In this document: positions 1 through 7,659 of the stretch, one piece after another
Numbering within the stretch: the stretch's first letter is position 1
Layout: each line of letters starts with the position of its first letter
NCBI GenBank assembly: GCA_017882245.1
Contig: JADGPV010000116.1
Span: forward strand, 1 to 12,827
DNA: 12,827 bases
DNA from: Bacteroidales bacterium
GTDB lineage: Bacteria > Bacteroidota > Bacteroidia > Bacteroidales > VadinHA17
Direction: 5' to 3'
Translations under genes and position numbers: made by a program
Notes under the pieces: model-generated
The model's database searches: none
What the model was told of the DNA's origin: nothing
Seen by the model: the letters and a program-made list of their open reading frames with translations, nothing else

Positions 1-135
1 CTTCGAAACAACGGGGTCACTGCTGAATGCACCGCTGACGAGATCAATCATACCATCAAGACGTGCTGCCATGCGGTGCACCGGGCCTATGAGCGAACCC
101 TCACCGCCGCCGATCATACCCATTCTCAGCTTCAT
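1..135 (-). CDS. Gfo/Idh/MocA-family oxidoreductase, N-terminal fragment
   Basis: Only the first 45 codons lie in the window; the gene runs off the left edge. The product begins MKLRMGMIGGGEGSLIGPVH, a beta strand followed by a glycine-rich dinucleotide-binding turn. That turn is typical of the Rossmann fold of Gfo/Idh/MocA oxidoreductases, which use NAD(P) on sugars and inositols. The next segment (HRMAARLDGMIDLVSGAFSS) also fits the family's N-terminus. There is no Tat or Sec signal, so this copy should be cytoplasmic, unlike the Tat-bearing relative at 750-2240. The ATG lies 6 bp beyond the stop of the membrane-protein gene at 142-624, so the two are probably co-transcribed. A GGAGG sequence (complement of 153-157) lies about 17 nt upstream, too far to be a convincing ribosome binding site. 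Substrate and catalytic residues cannot be judged from this fragment. Confidence 0.8.
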   Translation of the reverse strand, partial: MKLRMGMIGGGEGSLIGPVHRMAARLDGMIDLVSGAFSSDPVVSK

Positions 136-141
136 GATTTA

Positions 142-624
142 TTATTTTTTTTCCTCCGGTTGCAAACCTCTTGTTTCAATGCTGTTACTCTTGCAGAACT
201 CTTCTACAGCATTAAGGACAGAGACAGAATGTTCGGGGTAGTAGGTTCCCAGTTTTAATGTCACTTTGTTGTCTTTTGTGCAGAAGTCAACTGCAAGTGG
301 CTTGAATTCAACATATGTGAGTGCTGATGATGTGAATATAACTGGTGGCTTCAGCAGGCTCTGTCTGAGCAAAATCCTTTTTTCTCCTATAGTGATATAC
401 CTGTCTGTAAGGCTCAGGCCTGAACCCAGAAGCCAGAAAGAAAAAATGAAGAGAAACAATATTGCTATCCAGGCAGTACCTACTGAGGCTTTTGTGCCCC
501 GGATGCTGAACAGGAACCAGATGGTAGCGATAAGGCAAATGATGCCAAGTATAATCCTCAGAATCTTTCCAAGTCTTGTATTTTCCTGCAAATCAATATT
601 ATATCTTTTCTCTGGCACCTTCAT
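142..624 (-). CDS. Small membrane protein with two helices and a cytosolic C-terminal domain
   Basis: A 160-residue protein of unrecognised specific function. Two hydrophobic segments (about residues 21-41 and 49-69), separated by a short RGTKASVGT linker, form a helical hairpin. A C-terminal domain of about 90 residues follows, rich in alternating beta-strand patterns (SLTDRYITIGEKRILLRQ, then KVTLKLGTYY). It ends in a helix containing EEFCKSNSIE and a charged tail. The order of helical hairpin then strand-rich domain resembles small bacterial PH-like (bPH2/YdbT-like) membrane proteins, but I cannot confirm that by eye. The chosen ATG at 624 gives MKVPEKRYN, with purine-rich AAAGGG immediately before it. 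The stop lies 6 bp before the Gfo/Idh/MocA start at 135, which suggests an operon. A role linked to that enzyme is speculation. Confidence 0.7.
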   Translation of the reverse strand: MKVPEKRYNIDLQENTRLGKILRIILGIICLIATIWFLFSIRGTKASVGTAWIAILFLFIFSFWLLGSGLSLTDRYITIGEKRILLRQSLLKPPVIFTSSALTYVEFKPLAVDFCTKDNKVTLKLGTYYPEHSVSVLNAVEEFCKSNSIETRGLQPEEKK

Positions 625-749
625 CCCTTTTATGCAAGTTACTTATTTTTAGAAACTGAATATTACTGTTTTAAAATCGCTGCATCGTTTTATTTTCCGC
701 AGGATTTTTTTACTTTTAAGGTTTGTTACGAACTTTAACCTCCCGTAAA
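625..749. promoter_or_regulatory. Divergent intergenic region
   Basis: This 125-bp AT-rich gap separates the minus-strand membrane-protein gene from the plus-strand Gfo/Idh/MocA gene, so promoters for both should lie here. On the plus strand, AAGGTTTG at 718-725 matches five of the six fixed positions of the Bacteroidota -7 element TAnnTTTG and sits 24 bp before the ATG at 750. I see no good TTG-type -33 element at the right distance, so the promoter call is weak. Confidence 0.3.
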
Positions 750-2240
750 ATGAAAGAAGAAAAAAACAAAATCACAAGGCGGTCATTTGTCGGCACCACG
801 GGTGCTGCAATAGCCGGCCTTACTATTCTTCCCAGCAGTGTAGTCAGCGGTCTTGGCTATAAAGCCCCCAGCGACAAGCTTAACATAGCAGGCATAGGAG
901 TTGGCGGTGTAGGGGCCACCAATCTTCGAAATGTTGCAGAAACAGAGAACATTGTGGCCCTGTGTGATGTTGACTGGGGCTATGTCACCAGTAACGGTGT
1001 TTTTGCTGCTTATCCGACAGCTAAAAAGTACTGGGATTACAGGAAGATGTACGATGAAATGGACAAGTCAATTGATGCTGTCATCATTGCAACTGCAGAT
1101 CATTCTCACGCTCTGACCGCATCACATGCGATGACAATGGGCAAGCATGTATATCTGCAGAAACCTTTGACCCACACTGTATACGAGTCAAGGCTTCTGA
1201 CCAAACTGGCCGCTAAGCATAAAGTTGCCACACAAATGGGCAACCAGGGTGCGTCAGGAGAAGGTATAAACCTGATTATGGAATGGCTTCAGAACGGAGA
1301 GATAGGCGATGTAAAAAAAGTTGAAGCCTTCACAGACAGGCCAATCTGGCCACAGGGCCTCAATAGGCCTGCAAAGGGTGAATGGCCTCCTGAAACTCTT
1401 AACTGGGATCTGTTTATTGGCTCGGCACCGATGCGTCCTTACCACAGCATCTACACTCCCTGGAACTGGAGAGGCTGGTGGGATTTCGGTACAGGCGCAC
1501 TGGGCGACATGGCATGTCATATACTTCATCCGGTATTCAAGGGCCTCAAACTGAAATATCCTGTAAAAGTTGAGGGAACATCGACCCTTCTTCTTACCGA
1601 TTGTGCTCCTAATGCCCAAATGGTTAAACTGGTATTTCCGGAACGCCCTGCTCCTAAGGGCGCTAAGATGAAGTACCCCGAGGTTGAAGTGACGTGGATG
1701 GATGGTGGCCTGTTACCGATGAAACCAGCCGGATGGCCGGAAGGAACAGGTTATGATCCCGATGGCGGAGTTATTTTCCATGGTTCAAATGATGTTCTCA
1801 TTTGCGGATGTTACGGCAGGGACCCGTGGTTGCTCTCAGGCAGAGTACCCACTTCACCTAAGACCGAGCGTCGCGTAACCACAAGCCATGAGATGGATTG
1901 GGTACGTGCCTGCAAAGAATCACCTGATTCAAGGCTTAAGACAAAGTCCGACTTCTCTGAAGCAGGTCCGTTCAACGAAATGGTGGTTATGGGTGTCCTC
2001 GCTGTCAGACTTCAGGGTCTGAACAGAACCCTGAACTGGGACGGTGACAAAATGAACTTCACCAATATCAGTGACACTGATTCAATTAAGATTTGCCTGG
2101 AGAACCATTTCAATATAACTGACGGTCATCCCACATTTGACAGCAAGTATACTGATCCTATCAATGCTAAACAGTTTGCAAATGAAATGATCAGACATAC
2201 TTACCGTGAAGGTTGGATCCTTCCGGAAATGCCAGCATAA
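750..2240 (+). CDS. Tat-exported Gfo/Idh/MocA-family oxidoreductase
   Basis: A 496-residue enzyme expected to act in the periplasm. The start chosen is the ATG at 750; the frame stays open upstream to a TTG at 723, but only the ATG puts the twin-arginine signal (KITRRSFVG, R10-R11, then a hydrophobic stretch to about residue 34) at the N-terminus. The Rossmann glycine motif GIGVGGVGATN is at 48-58, HSHA at 118-121, and the family's usual EKP is QKP at 137-139. The C-terminal half carries WWDFGTGALGDMACHILH (243-260), whose Asp253 and His257 suit the substrate site. Family members use tightly bound or recycled NAD(P) to oxidise or epimerise sugars. The 35-bp gap to the DUF1080 gene downstream implies one transcript. 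By family and pairing, oxidation of a sugar at C3 is plausible, but the substrate cannot be read from the sequence. Confidence 0.9.
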   Translation: MKEEKNKITRRSFVGTTGAAIAGLTILPSSVVSGLGYKAPSDKLNIAGIGVGGVGATNLRNVAETENIVALCDVDWGYVTSNGVFAAYPTAKKYWDYRKMYDEMDKSIDAVIIATADHSHALTASHAMTMGKHVYLQKPLTHTVYESRLLTKLAAKHKVATQMGNQGASGEGINLIMEWLQNGEIGDVKKVEAFTDRPIWPQGLNRPAKGEWPPETLNWDLFIGSAPMRPYHSIYTPWNWRGWWDFGTGALGDMACHILHPVFKGLKLKYPVKVEGTSTLLLTDCAPNAQMVKLVFPERPAPKGAKMKYPEVEVTWMDGGLLPMKPAGWPEGTGYDPDGGVIFHGSNDVLICGCYGRDPWLLSGRVPTSPKTERRVTTSHEMDWVRACKESPDSRLKTKSDFSEAGPFNEMVVMGVLAVRLQGLNRTLNWDGDKMNFTNISDTDSIKICLENHFNITDGHPTFDSKYTDPINAKQFANEMIRHTYREGWILPEMPA

Positions 2241-2275
2241 AACAGATTTATTTTAAACAACTAAAATCTATATAT

Positions 2276-3016
2276 ATGAAAGTAATAAAAATGATTTTTG
2301 TATTAGTTATCGCAGCGTCTTTCGTTTCCTGTGGCTCAGGAAAAAAGGCGAAAAGCTCTGAAACGAAACAGGCCGTGACCGAGGTATGGACCTCCCTCTT
2401 TAACGGTTCTTCGACCCAGGGGTGGAGAGGCTATAACAAGCCCGCATTCCCGGAGAAGGGGTGGGAGATAGTTGACGGAACACTTCACTGTATCGGATCA
2501 GGTGCCGGTGAAGCCGGGGGCAGTGGTGGCGACATAATCTATGATAAAAAATTCGGAAATTTTGAATTGTCACTGGAATGGAAGATATCACAGGGTGGCA
2601 ACAGCGGGATCTTTATCCTTGCCCAGGAGATACCCGGCGTGCCTATCTACGAGTCTGCACCCGAAATGCAAATACTCGATAATGAAAGGCACCCCGATGC
2701 AAAACTTGGTGTAAACGGAAACAGGATGGCAGGCTCACTGTATGACCTCATACCGGCTGTACCACAGAATACAAAACCTGCTGGTGAATGGAACAAGGTC
2801 AGTATTATCTGCTACCAGGGGACCGTAGTATTCAACCAGAACGGAGCCAATGTTGTTGAATTCCATCTTTGGACCGAAGACTGGAAAAAGATGTGCGCCA
2901 ACTCAAAATTCAAAGATTGGGAGATGTTCATAAACCCTGCCAAAGAAGGCTACATCGGCCTCCAGGACCATGGCAATGACGTCTGGTTCAGGAATATAAA
3001 GATACGAGAACTATAG
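2276..3016 (+). CDS. DUF1080 lipoprotein (3-keto-disaccharide hydrolase family)
   Basis: A 246-residue lipoprotein. The start at the ATG 2276 gives a short signal peptide ending in a lipobox, FVSC, with Cys19 as the acylation site followed by GSG. Starts further upstream would overlap the previous gene and bury the signal. The mature part is a single DUF1080 (PF06439) domain, a concanavalin-like beta sandwich. Its hallmarks are SLFNGSSTQGW (40-50), the GWEIVDGTLHCIG strand (62-74), GGNSGIF (107-113), the acidic YESAPEMQILDNE (125-137) and the C-terminal GYIGLQDHGNDVWFRNIKI (225-243). Family members are annotated as cleaving 3-keto glycosides made by Gfo/Idh/MocA-type dehydrogenases, which matches the gene immediately upstream. 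Length is normal for a single-domain member. Location is the periplasmic or outer-membrane leaflet; the actual substrate is unknown. Confidence 0.9.
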   Translation: MKVIKMIFVLVIAASFVSCGSGKKAKSSETKQAVTEVWTSLFNGSSTQGWRGYNKPAFPEKGWEIVDGTLHCIGSGAGEAGGSGGDIIYDKKFGNFELSLEWKISQGGNSGIFILAQEIPGVPIYESAPEMQILDNERHPDAKLGVNGNRMAGSLYDLIPAVPQNTKPAGEWNKVSIICYQGTVVFNQNGANVVEFHLWTEDWKKMCANSKFKDWEMFINPAKEGYIGLQDHGNDVWFRNIKIREL

Positions 3017-3039
3017 ACAAAATCTGTTTATGAATGGAT

Positions 3040-3068
3040 GTAACGACGCCCTAGTAGGGCGTCGCTAC
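3040..3068. repeat. Perfect 9-bp inverted repeat; likely bidirectional terminator or REP-like element
   Basis: CGACGCCCT (3044-3052), loop AGT, AGGGCGTCG (3056-3064) form a perfect 9-bp GC-rich stem. The pairing extends outward with GTA/TAC (3040-3042 with 3066-3068) around one A-C mismatch, giving 12 pairs out of 13. It lies 27 bp past the DUF1080 stop and 26 bp from the stop of the convergent HD gene, where a shared terminator is expected. There is no strong T tract on either side, so it may instead be a dispersed palindromic repeat of the REP type. Confidence 0.7.
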
Positions 3069-3090
3069 TCGTTTATATACAGACCATCTG

Positions 3091-3669
3091 TTATTGCAAG
3101 GGTGTACCTTTGAGGCCAATTTCCTCAGCCACCTCGCGCATTCCCATTATGGTGTCGGAGATAAGGTCATCCAGCTCAACGCCGAGATTTGCTGCTCCTC
3201 TTTCAATGACACTGCGGTCGACACCTGCCGCAAACCTCTTATCGGTCCATTTTTTACGCACTGACCTGGCCTCCATGTCAAGCACACTTTTCGAAGGCCT
3301 CACCAGAGCGCTGGTGGTCACCAATCCCGTCAGCTCATCGATGGCAAAAAGAGTCTTTTCAAGCAGCGTCAGGGGCTCAGCGTCGGAGCAGATACCGTAA
3401 CCGTGACTTATCACTGCCCTTATGTAATCTTCAGGCCATCCCTCTTCTCTCATTATTACGCCTGTCATTTTGCAGTGCTGATCAGGATACATCTCATAGT
3501 CAAGATCATGAATTAGTCCGATAACACCCCACATCTCTTCATCCTCACCATGCTTACGGGCCATATATTTCATCACACTTTCAACTGCCAGGGCATGCCT
3601 GTAAAGACTCTCTGATTTGTTGTACTTTTTAAAGAGAGTCAAACCGTCTTCACGGGTGGGCTTAATCAT
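3091..3669 (-). CDS. HD-domain phosphohydrolase family protein
   Basis: A 192-residue cytoplasmic protein with no signal or membrane segment. The HD-superfamily metal ligands are visible in order: His25 (YRHALAV), His54-Asp55 (GLIHDLDYE), His89 (ISHGYG) and Asp111 (FAIDELTGL). The family binds divalent metals and usually hydrolyses phosphate esters or nucleotides. This compact form, ending in a helical C-terminus (FAAGVDRSVIERGAANLGV), is a common stand-alone HD hydrolase of unproven substrate. The ATG at 3669 gives MIKPTREDGL and is preceded by tandem repeats rather than a clear ribosome binding site. It is on the same strand as the protease gene ending at 3803 but separated by a 133-bp repeat-rich gap, so co-transcription is possible but uncertain. 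It converges on the DUF1080 gene. Confidence 0.85.
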   Translation of the reverse strand: MIKPTREDGLTLFKKYNKSESLYRHALAVESVMKYMARKHGEDEEMWGVIGLIHDLDYEMYPDQHCKMTGVIMREEGWPEDYIRAVISHGYGICSDAEPLTLLEKTLFAIDELTGLVTTSALVRPSKSVLDMEARSVRKKWTDKRFAAGVDRSVIERGAANLGVELDDLISDTIMGMREVAEEIGLKGTPLQ

Positions 3670-3672
3670 GTC

Positions 3673-3712
3673 TAAAGTCTTAAAGTCTGTAAAGTCTAAA
3701 GTCTGTAAAGTC
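3673..3712. repeat. Tandem TAAAGTC(TG) repeat, 16-bp unit
   Basis: The 16-bp unit TAAAGTCTGTAAAGTC occurs twice head to tail (3681-3696 and 3697-3712), preceded by a partial copy TAAAGTCT (3673-3680) and followed by a degraded TAAATGTCTG. Each unit is itself two TAAAGTC cores. It begins only 3 bp from the start codon of the HD gene, so it would be transcribed in that gene's leader if the promoter lies upstream. Confidence 0.9.
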
Positions 3713-3756
3713 TAAATGTCTGAAGCCGGAAGACCTGGGATCGATTGGTTCAGACT

Positions 3757-3791
3757 CTTAATTCTTAATTCTTAATTCTTAATTTTTAATT
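3757..3791. repeat. Heptanucleotide repeat (CTTAATT) x4 plus one degenerate copy
   Basis: CTTAATT is repeated four times without change (3757-3784) and once as TTTAATT (3785-3791). On the minus strand this reads AATTAAG repeats, just beyond the protease stop codon at 3803. Similar AT-rich heptad runs are common between genes in Bacteroidota. Copy number may vary by slipped-strand replication. Confidence 0.9.
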
Positions 3792-3802
3792 GTCCAGTCT
3801 TC

Positions 3803-6800
3803 TCATCTGCTCTTAACAACTTTCATGGTCATGCTCTTGCTTCCGACCAGAATTCTTAAAGTATATATCCCGCTCGCCAGGTGCTTGCCATCCACAGCTA
3901 TTCTGTTTGTTCCGGGCGTCAGTTCTGATACCGATCTGTGAACAATACGGCCAGTAAGATTCATAAGCTCAATATCTGCCTTTTCTGCATCAGTAACATC
4001 GAGCTCTACAGTGAAAGCATCGCTGAAAGGATTTGGAAGAAGCTTTATATTATCTTCTGTAAGGTCGGGGCCTGTGCCTGACCTTATAAATGAATTGAAG
4101 GCTGCGTCATTTCCCGCATACACGTCCTCAGGCAGGCGGCTGAATATATAAATCATATAGCTGACATCAGGGAGAAGGTTACAGGTCTGTGTAAAGGATA
4201 CATCAACCGTATCGCCCGGATCGATCTTCATATAGAAGGTCTCATTGACGAGCTCGCCGTTATTGATCCTGTATGCCAGAGGGAAGCTGGTAAGAGTTGT
4301 CCTCCCAAGGTTGATCACCCTGCCTTTCACGGTGACATTGCTAAGGTTTTCAGCTGGCAGGGGTGCGTAGACTGAATCAATACGCAGATCGGCTTCAAGA
4401 AATGATATATCCGGGAAGGTGATCTGGTCGAGCCATACAGCATCAAGGCCCTCTGAAAGAGAAACATCCTTTTTGTAAACCCACTGCAGGAAATGGACGC
4501 CGGGTTTCAATACTGCCTCCACTTTCTCCCATGGTGTATCTCCGGACAGTCGTTCGTCATCGACGCTGTCGATCCTGAAAATAAGTTCATCATAGTTGGA
4601 CTCTGATGAAACCCGCGTATAGAATGATACGGTGTCTTTAACCGGATTATTCACATAGATCGAAAGCACTGTTTCGGTCTTGTCGGGAATGACCGCTGAC
4701 CTTGCCGACTTAATGTTCTCAAAAGATGTCGCAGAGGTGATTGTCCAGGGATAATCTCCATCCTGGATCCATGGAAATATATCAAACCTGTCAAATTCCC
4801 ATGTTTCGCGTGTTTTGCCTGTACTTATTGACCAGTTACCTGTTGCTGAATACTTTCCGCATGAGAAGGTTACATCATAGGGGATCACGGTGCCAGGCAG
4901 AGCATGTTCTGAAATAGCGGCCACAAAACTGACTGTTTTTTCAGCACCAGGTTCAATCGTTCCTGTTGAAATTTCCGGTATTTGAACCAAAAGACCAGCG
5001 CCGGAGGGAATGACCGTAACTGTACCGCTGGCTGCTGATGAACCATCGTTCTTTACCTTTACATTCAAATTTATTGTCTCTCCCGGATCAGGAAGGAAAT
5101 TGGAATTTCCGGTCATTTGGTCGTCATGCACTGAAGATAATATCTTAAGTTCAGGTGCAAGGAGAGTCATATCGATTCCGAAATGGTAATTATCCGTATT
5201 ATCATTTAATGTCAGCAACAATGAAGCAAGTTCGCCATCCTTTGCCTTATCAGAGACATTAAAAATGAAGCTGTTAATAGTATAAGAGGCTCCCGGAGCA
5301 AGGTCTCCGATCAGAGTAGAACTATTTTCAATCGTTATCAGGCCGGAAATAACAGATAAGTCTGCCTCCAGACCTGACGATGCTTTTTGTCCGTAGTTCT
5401 TTACAGTTACCTTCAGCCTGATCCTTTCACCATAATCCGGCAGACTGTTGCTGTTACCCTGAGAATCATCGAATATAATATCCTTTGTCGTGATGAAAGC
5501 TCCGGATATGGCTCCAAAATACAAGGTTTTGTAGTAGGGAACCATATTCTGTCCGGTAATGATCAGGAGGCATGAATCTTTTATACCTGTTGGGATTTTT
5601 AGCGAGATACTCCCTGAGGGGCTTACAAACTTTGCATCCCACAGTGTGTCAAAGTCAGATATTGCTGCATAAGCAAAGGGGGTAGAGAAGAAACTAAAGG
5701 TACTCAGGAATTGAGGGAGTGTATCCGGCAATTCAATATTGAAGGTTTCCGGTCTCCCGATCACGGGAGCAAGTGACGGATCTCCCAGAAGCATATATGT
5801 CTCCCAGTAATACTTCTTTCTTGGGCTGGTGCTTGCCGAAACCGCCATATTACCTGCAAAGTTGATCTGTCCCATGGTGTAGTACCATTCTCCGGGCGGC
5901 TCCCCGTGGGAGTGAAAGAGTCTGTCAAATGCACCTGCACCGGTATTTTCGTATGTCACATCAGTCCCGGGGTTACCGGGTCCCACTGCCCAGAAGAAAT
6001 CATCTGACCAGTATGAATCATTTGTACAACCTATGTATCCAACCGCACCCTTATCAGAAGCGTTAACCATTGCAGAGCCTAAACAGGACGAAACATTTAT
6101 CTGTGCTGTACGGCATGCATTCGCTATTATAAGAGGGTATTCATTTTTGTTGGTCAGCTCACCGATTACCGGCACCTTGAATGTGGGATCACTGAAACCA
6201 GCAGCTTCTCCGTGCCCGGTATAGTTAAGGATGCTCAGGCCCCGATTGAACAGTAATTTCAGAGAGTCATCCTTCTGAGGAGAGTCAGGGTATTTCCACC
6301 GGTAAGCTGTTAACGAGGTATCCTGGCTCAGGTAATTATTATAAACATAACCGACCTGACCGTTCATGTAATTTTCAAAACCCGGAGCATTTCCTGCGGT
6401 GGCCAGAGCTACAGCCCAGAAATTATTGCCGGGAGCATAATTAAAACTCTCATAGTCAATTATCTTCTTTATAACAGCTTTCAGCTGGGTAGAGTCAGTG
6501 ACAGGCAGCCTGCCAATGAACAATTCAGGGATATAGTCGCCTTCACCGTCAAACTCACCGTAGTAAAGATCCGAGACATTCGAGGTACCTTTTGATGTAG
6601 GCACAATAGCAGGATCACCCACAATCAGGAGGTACTGCGGAGGGCTGCCTTTCGCCAGCAAGTCGGAATAAACAGCGGAAATTCTGGCCTTGAGATTCGA
6701 ATAAACTGAATCAGCAGATCCGGGTCTCTTATATAATACTGTTGTTTTAATGCCTTTGAGCATTTTCCATTTTATGAGCGGCCGGAGAGGCTTGCTAAAT

Positions 6801-7537
6801 AGAGTGTCTGTAACTATGATCATTTGCACCGGCTGGTCTGTGTAGCCGGTGATATATGAATCAGAGGAATAATTACCCTTTTCTTCCGTTTCCTTAACCT
6901 CACCTATGCCTTTGGTTTCTGACGGAATGTAAGTAATACTGGCATTCATCGATGTAATCAGATCGAAGTAACCGCCGGCCGGATCATAAAATGCAGGATA
7001 AATGGCGATGTTCACGAGCTCACGGCCGCGGAAAATGCCAACAGGGCTTATCACTACCGTGTCATGATTTATTACGACGTCCGATTCATACATCTTCCTG
7101 TCCTTGACGACTACTTTTTCATCCTGAACCTCATTTTTGGTTCTAGCAGGCTGTGCAGGATAAATTTCGGCACCCCTCAGGCCGTGATCGGCAAAGCTGA
7201 CCTTTTCTGTACGGATATCGGAGAGCTTAACCCTTACTTCCATACCGGGAGGTATCTCAACGATACGGCTGTAAACCGGAAGCTCAGGCTTCCCTGCCTC
7301 TGACGTATAATGATGTCCCGGGAGAATTATCCTGCAGTAAATACCTGAAGGATCCGTGATTTTTTTAAGCAGAGGAGGATTGCTGTGATAAGATAGCGCC
7401 CCGGGATGCCGTGATTCGCCGGTGCTTACCTCAGGCTGTGTTGAAAGCTGATCATGAGCAGGTTCCTGTGCCCTGAGCTGGCCCAATACTATAGAACCTA
7501 AAGTCATCAGAACTACCGCTCTGTGAATTACCCTCAT
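3803..7537 (-). CDS. Gingipain-like C25 cysteine protease with T9SS sorting domain
   Basis: A 1244-residue secreted protease. The ATG at 7537 is preferred over a TTG 75 bp upstream because it starts directly with a Sec signal (MRVIHRAVVLMTLGSIVLGQ, cleavage near LRA-Q, residue 23/24) and has AAGAAGG just before it. Domains in order: C25-type propeptide (about 60-205, with PELPVYSRIVEIPPG); caspase-like peptidase C25 domain (about 235-600) with catalytic His442 in NYTGHGE and Cys475 in IIANAC; two tandem Ig-like domains (about 685-790 and 800-895); a jelly-roll or MAM-like region (about 910-1045); a CARDB-like domain (about 1050-1150); and a type A T9SS C-terminal domain (about 1165-1244) with LLPNPFSDAFTVEL, ASGIYTLRI and terminal KVVKSR. 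It should cross the outer membrane by T9SS, with the tail removed. Cleavage specificity (Arg, Lys or other) cannot be told by eye. It is divergent from the sensor phosphatase gene. Confidence 0.93.
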   Translation of the reverse strand: MRVIHRAVVLMTLGSIVLGQLRAQEPAHDQLSTQPEVSTGESRHPGALSYHSNPPLLKKITDPSGIYCRIILPGHHYTSEAGKPELPVYSRIVEIPPGMEVRVKLSDIRTEKVSFADHGLRGAEIYPAQPARTKNEVQDEKVVVKDRKMYESDVVINHDTVVISPVGIFRGRELVNIAIYPAFYDPAGGYFDLITSMNASITYIPSETKGIGEVKETEEKGNYSSDSYITGYTDQPVQMIIVTDTLFSKPLRPLIKWKMLKGIKTTVLYKRPGSADSVYSNLKARISAVYSDLLAKGSPPQYLLIVGDPAIVPTSKGTSNVSDLYYGEFDGEGDYIPELFIGRLPVTDSTQLKAVIKKIIDYESFNYAPGNNFWAVALATAGNAPGFENYMNGQVGYVYNNYLSQDTSLTAYRWKYPDSPQKDDSLKLLFNRGLSILNYTGHGEAAGFSDPTFKVPVIGELTNKNEYPLIIANACRTAQINVSSCLGSAMVNASDKGAVGYIGCTNDSYWSDDFFWAVGPGNPGTDVTYENTGAGAFDRLFHSHGEPPGEWYYTMGQINFAGNMAVSASTSPRKKYYWETYMLLGDPSLAPVIGRPETFNIELPDTLPQFLSTFSFFSTPFAYAAISDFDTLWDAKFVSPSGSISLKIPTGIKDSCLLIITGQNMVPYYKTLYFGAISGAFITTKDIIFDDSQGNSNSLPDYGERIRLKVTVKNYGQKASSGLEADLSVISGLITIENSSTLIGDLAPGASYTINSFIFNVSDKAKDGELASLLLTLNDNTDNYHFGIDMTLLAPELKILSSVHDDQMTGNSNFLPDPGETINLNVKVKNDGSSAASGTVTVIPSGAGLLVQIPEISTGTIEPGAEKTVSFVAAISEHALPGTVIPYDVTFSCGKYSATGNWSISTGKTRETWEFDRFDIFPWIQDGDYPWTITSATSFENIKSARSAVIPDKTETVLSIYVNNPVKDTVSFYTRVSSESNYDELIFRIDSVDDERLSGDTPWEKVEAVLKPGVHFLQWVYKKDVSLSEGLDAVWLDQITFPDISFLEADLRIDSVYAPLPAENLSNVTVKGRVINLGRTTLTSFPLAYRINNGELVNETFYMKIDPGDTVDVSFTQTCNLLPDVSYMIYIFSRLPEDVYAGNDAAFNSFIRSGTGPDLTEDNIKLLPNPFSDAFTVELDVTDAEKADIELMNLTGRIVHRSVSELTPGTNRIAVDGKHLASGIYTLRILVGSKSMTMKVVKSR

Positions 7538-7659
7538 AACCTTCTTTAAAAAAGCCAAGATAATTAAAATAAGTTTAAAATTGAATGCCAAAATGCGCGC
7601 TCTTTTTTTCAAATTGAATTCGTATATTTATCATTTTAAACAGGGTAATCTGAAGGGTA
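7538..7659. promoter_or_regulatory. Divergent intergenic region between protease and sensor phosphatase
   Basis: This 122-bp AT-rich stretch holds the start signals of two large divergent genes. On the plus strand TATATTTA (7623-7630) differs from the Bacteroidota -7 element TAnnTTTG only at the last base, and lies 29 bp before the ATG at 7660. No convincing -33 partner is seen. A shared regulatory region is inferred from position only. Confidence 0.3.

Noticed and set aside
266..652. 128-codon plus-strand open frame opposite the membrane-protein gene
   Set aside because: It is antisense to a gene with coherent transmembrane segments and shows no domain-like sequence of its own.
723..749. 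TTG start nine codons upstream for the Tat oxidoreductase
   Set aside because: It would place extra residues before the twin-arginine signal; the ATG at 750 gives a normal Tat N-terminus.
1254..1619. 121-codon minus-strand open frame inside the Gfo/Idh/MocA gene
   Set aside because: Cys/Arg-rich composition typical of a shadow frame, lying wholly over a well-conserved enzyme.
3673..3791. Possible CRISPR-like array
   Set aside because: The repeats are directly adjacent with no unique spacers of 25-40 bp, and no cas genes are nearby.
7538..7612. TTG start giving a 25-residue longer protease
   Set aside because: It adds a second hydrophobic stretch before a complete Sec signal that begins at the ATG at 7537.
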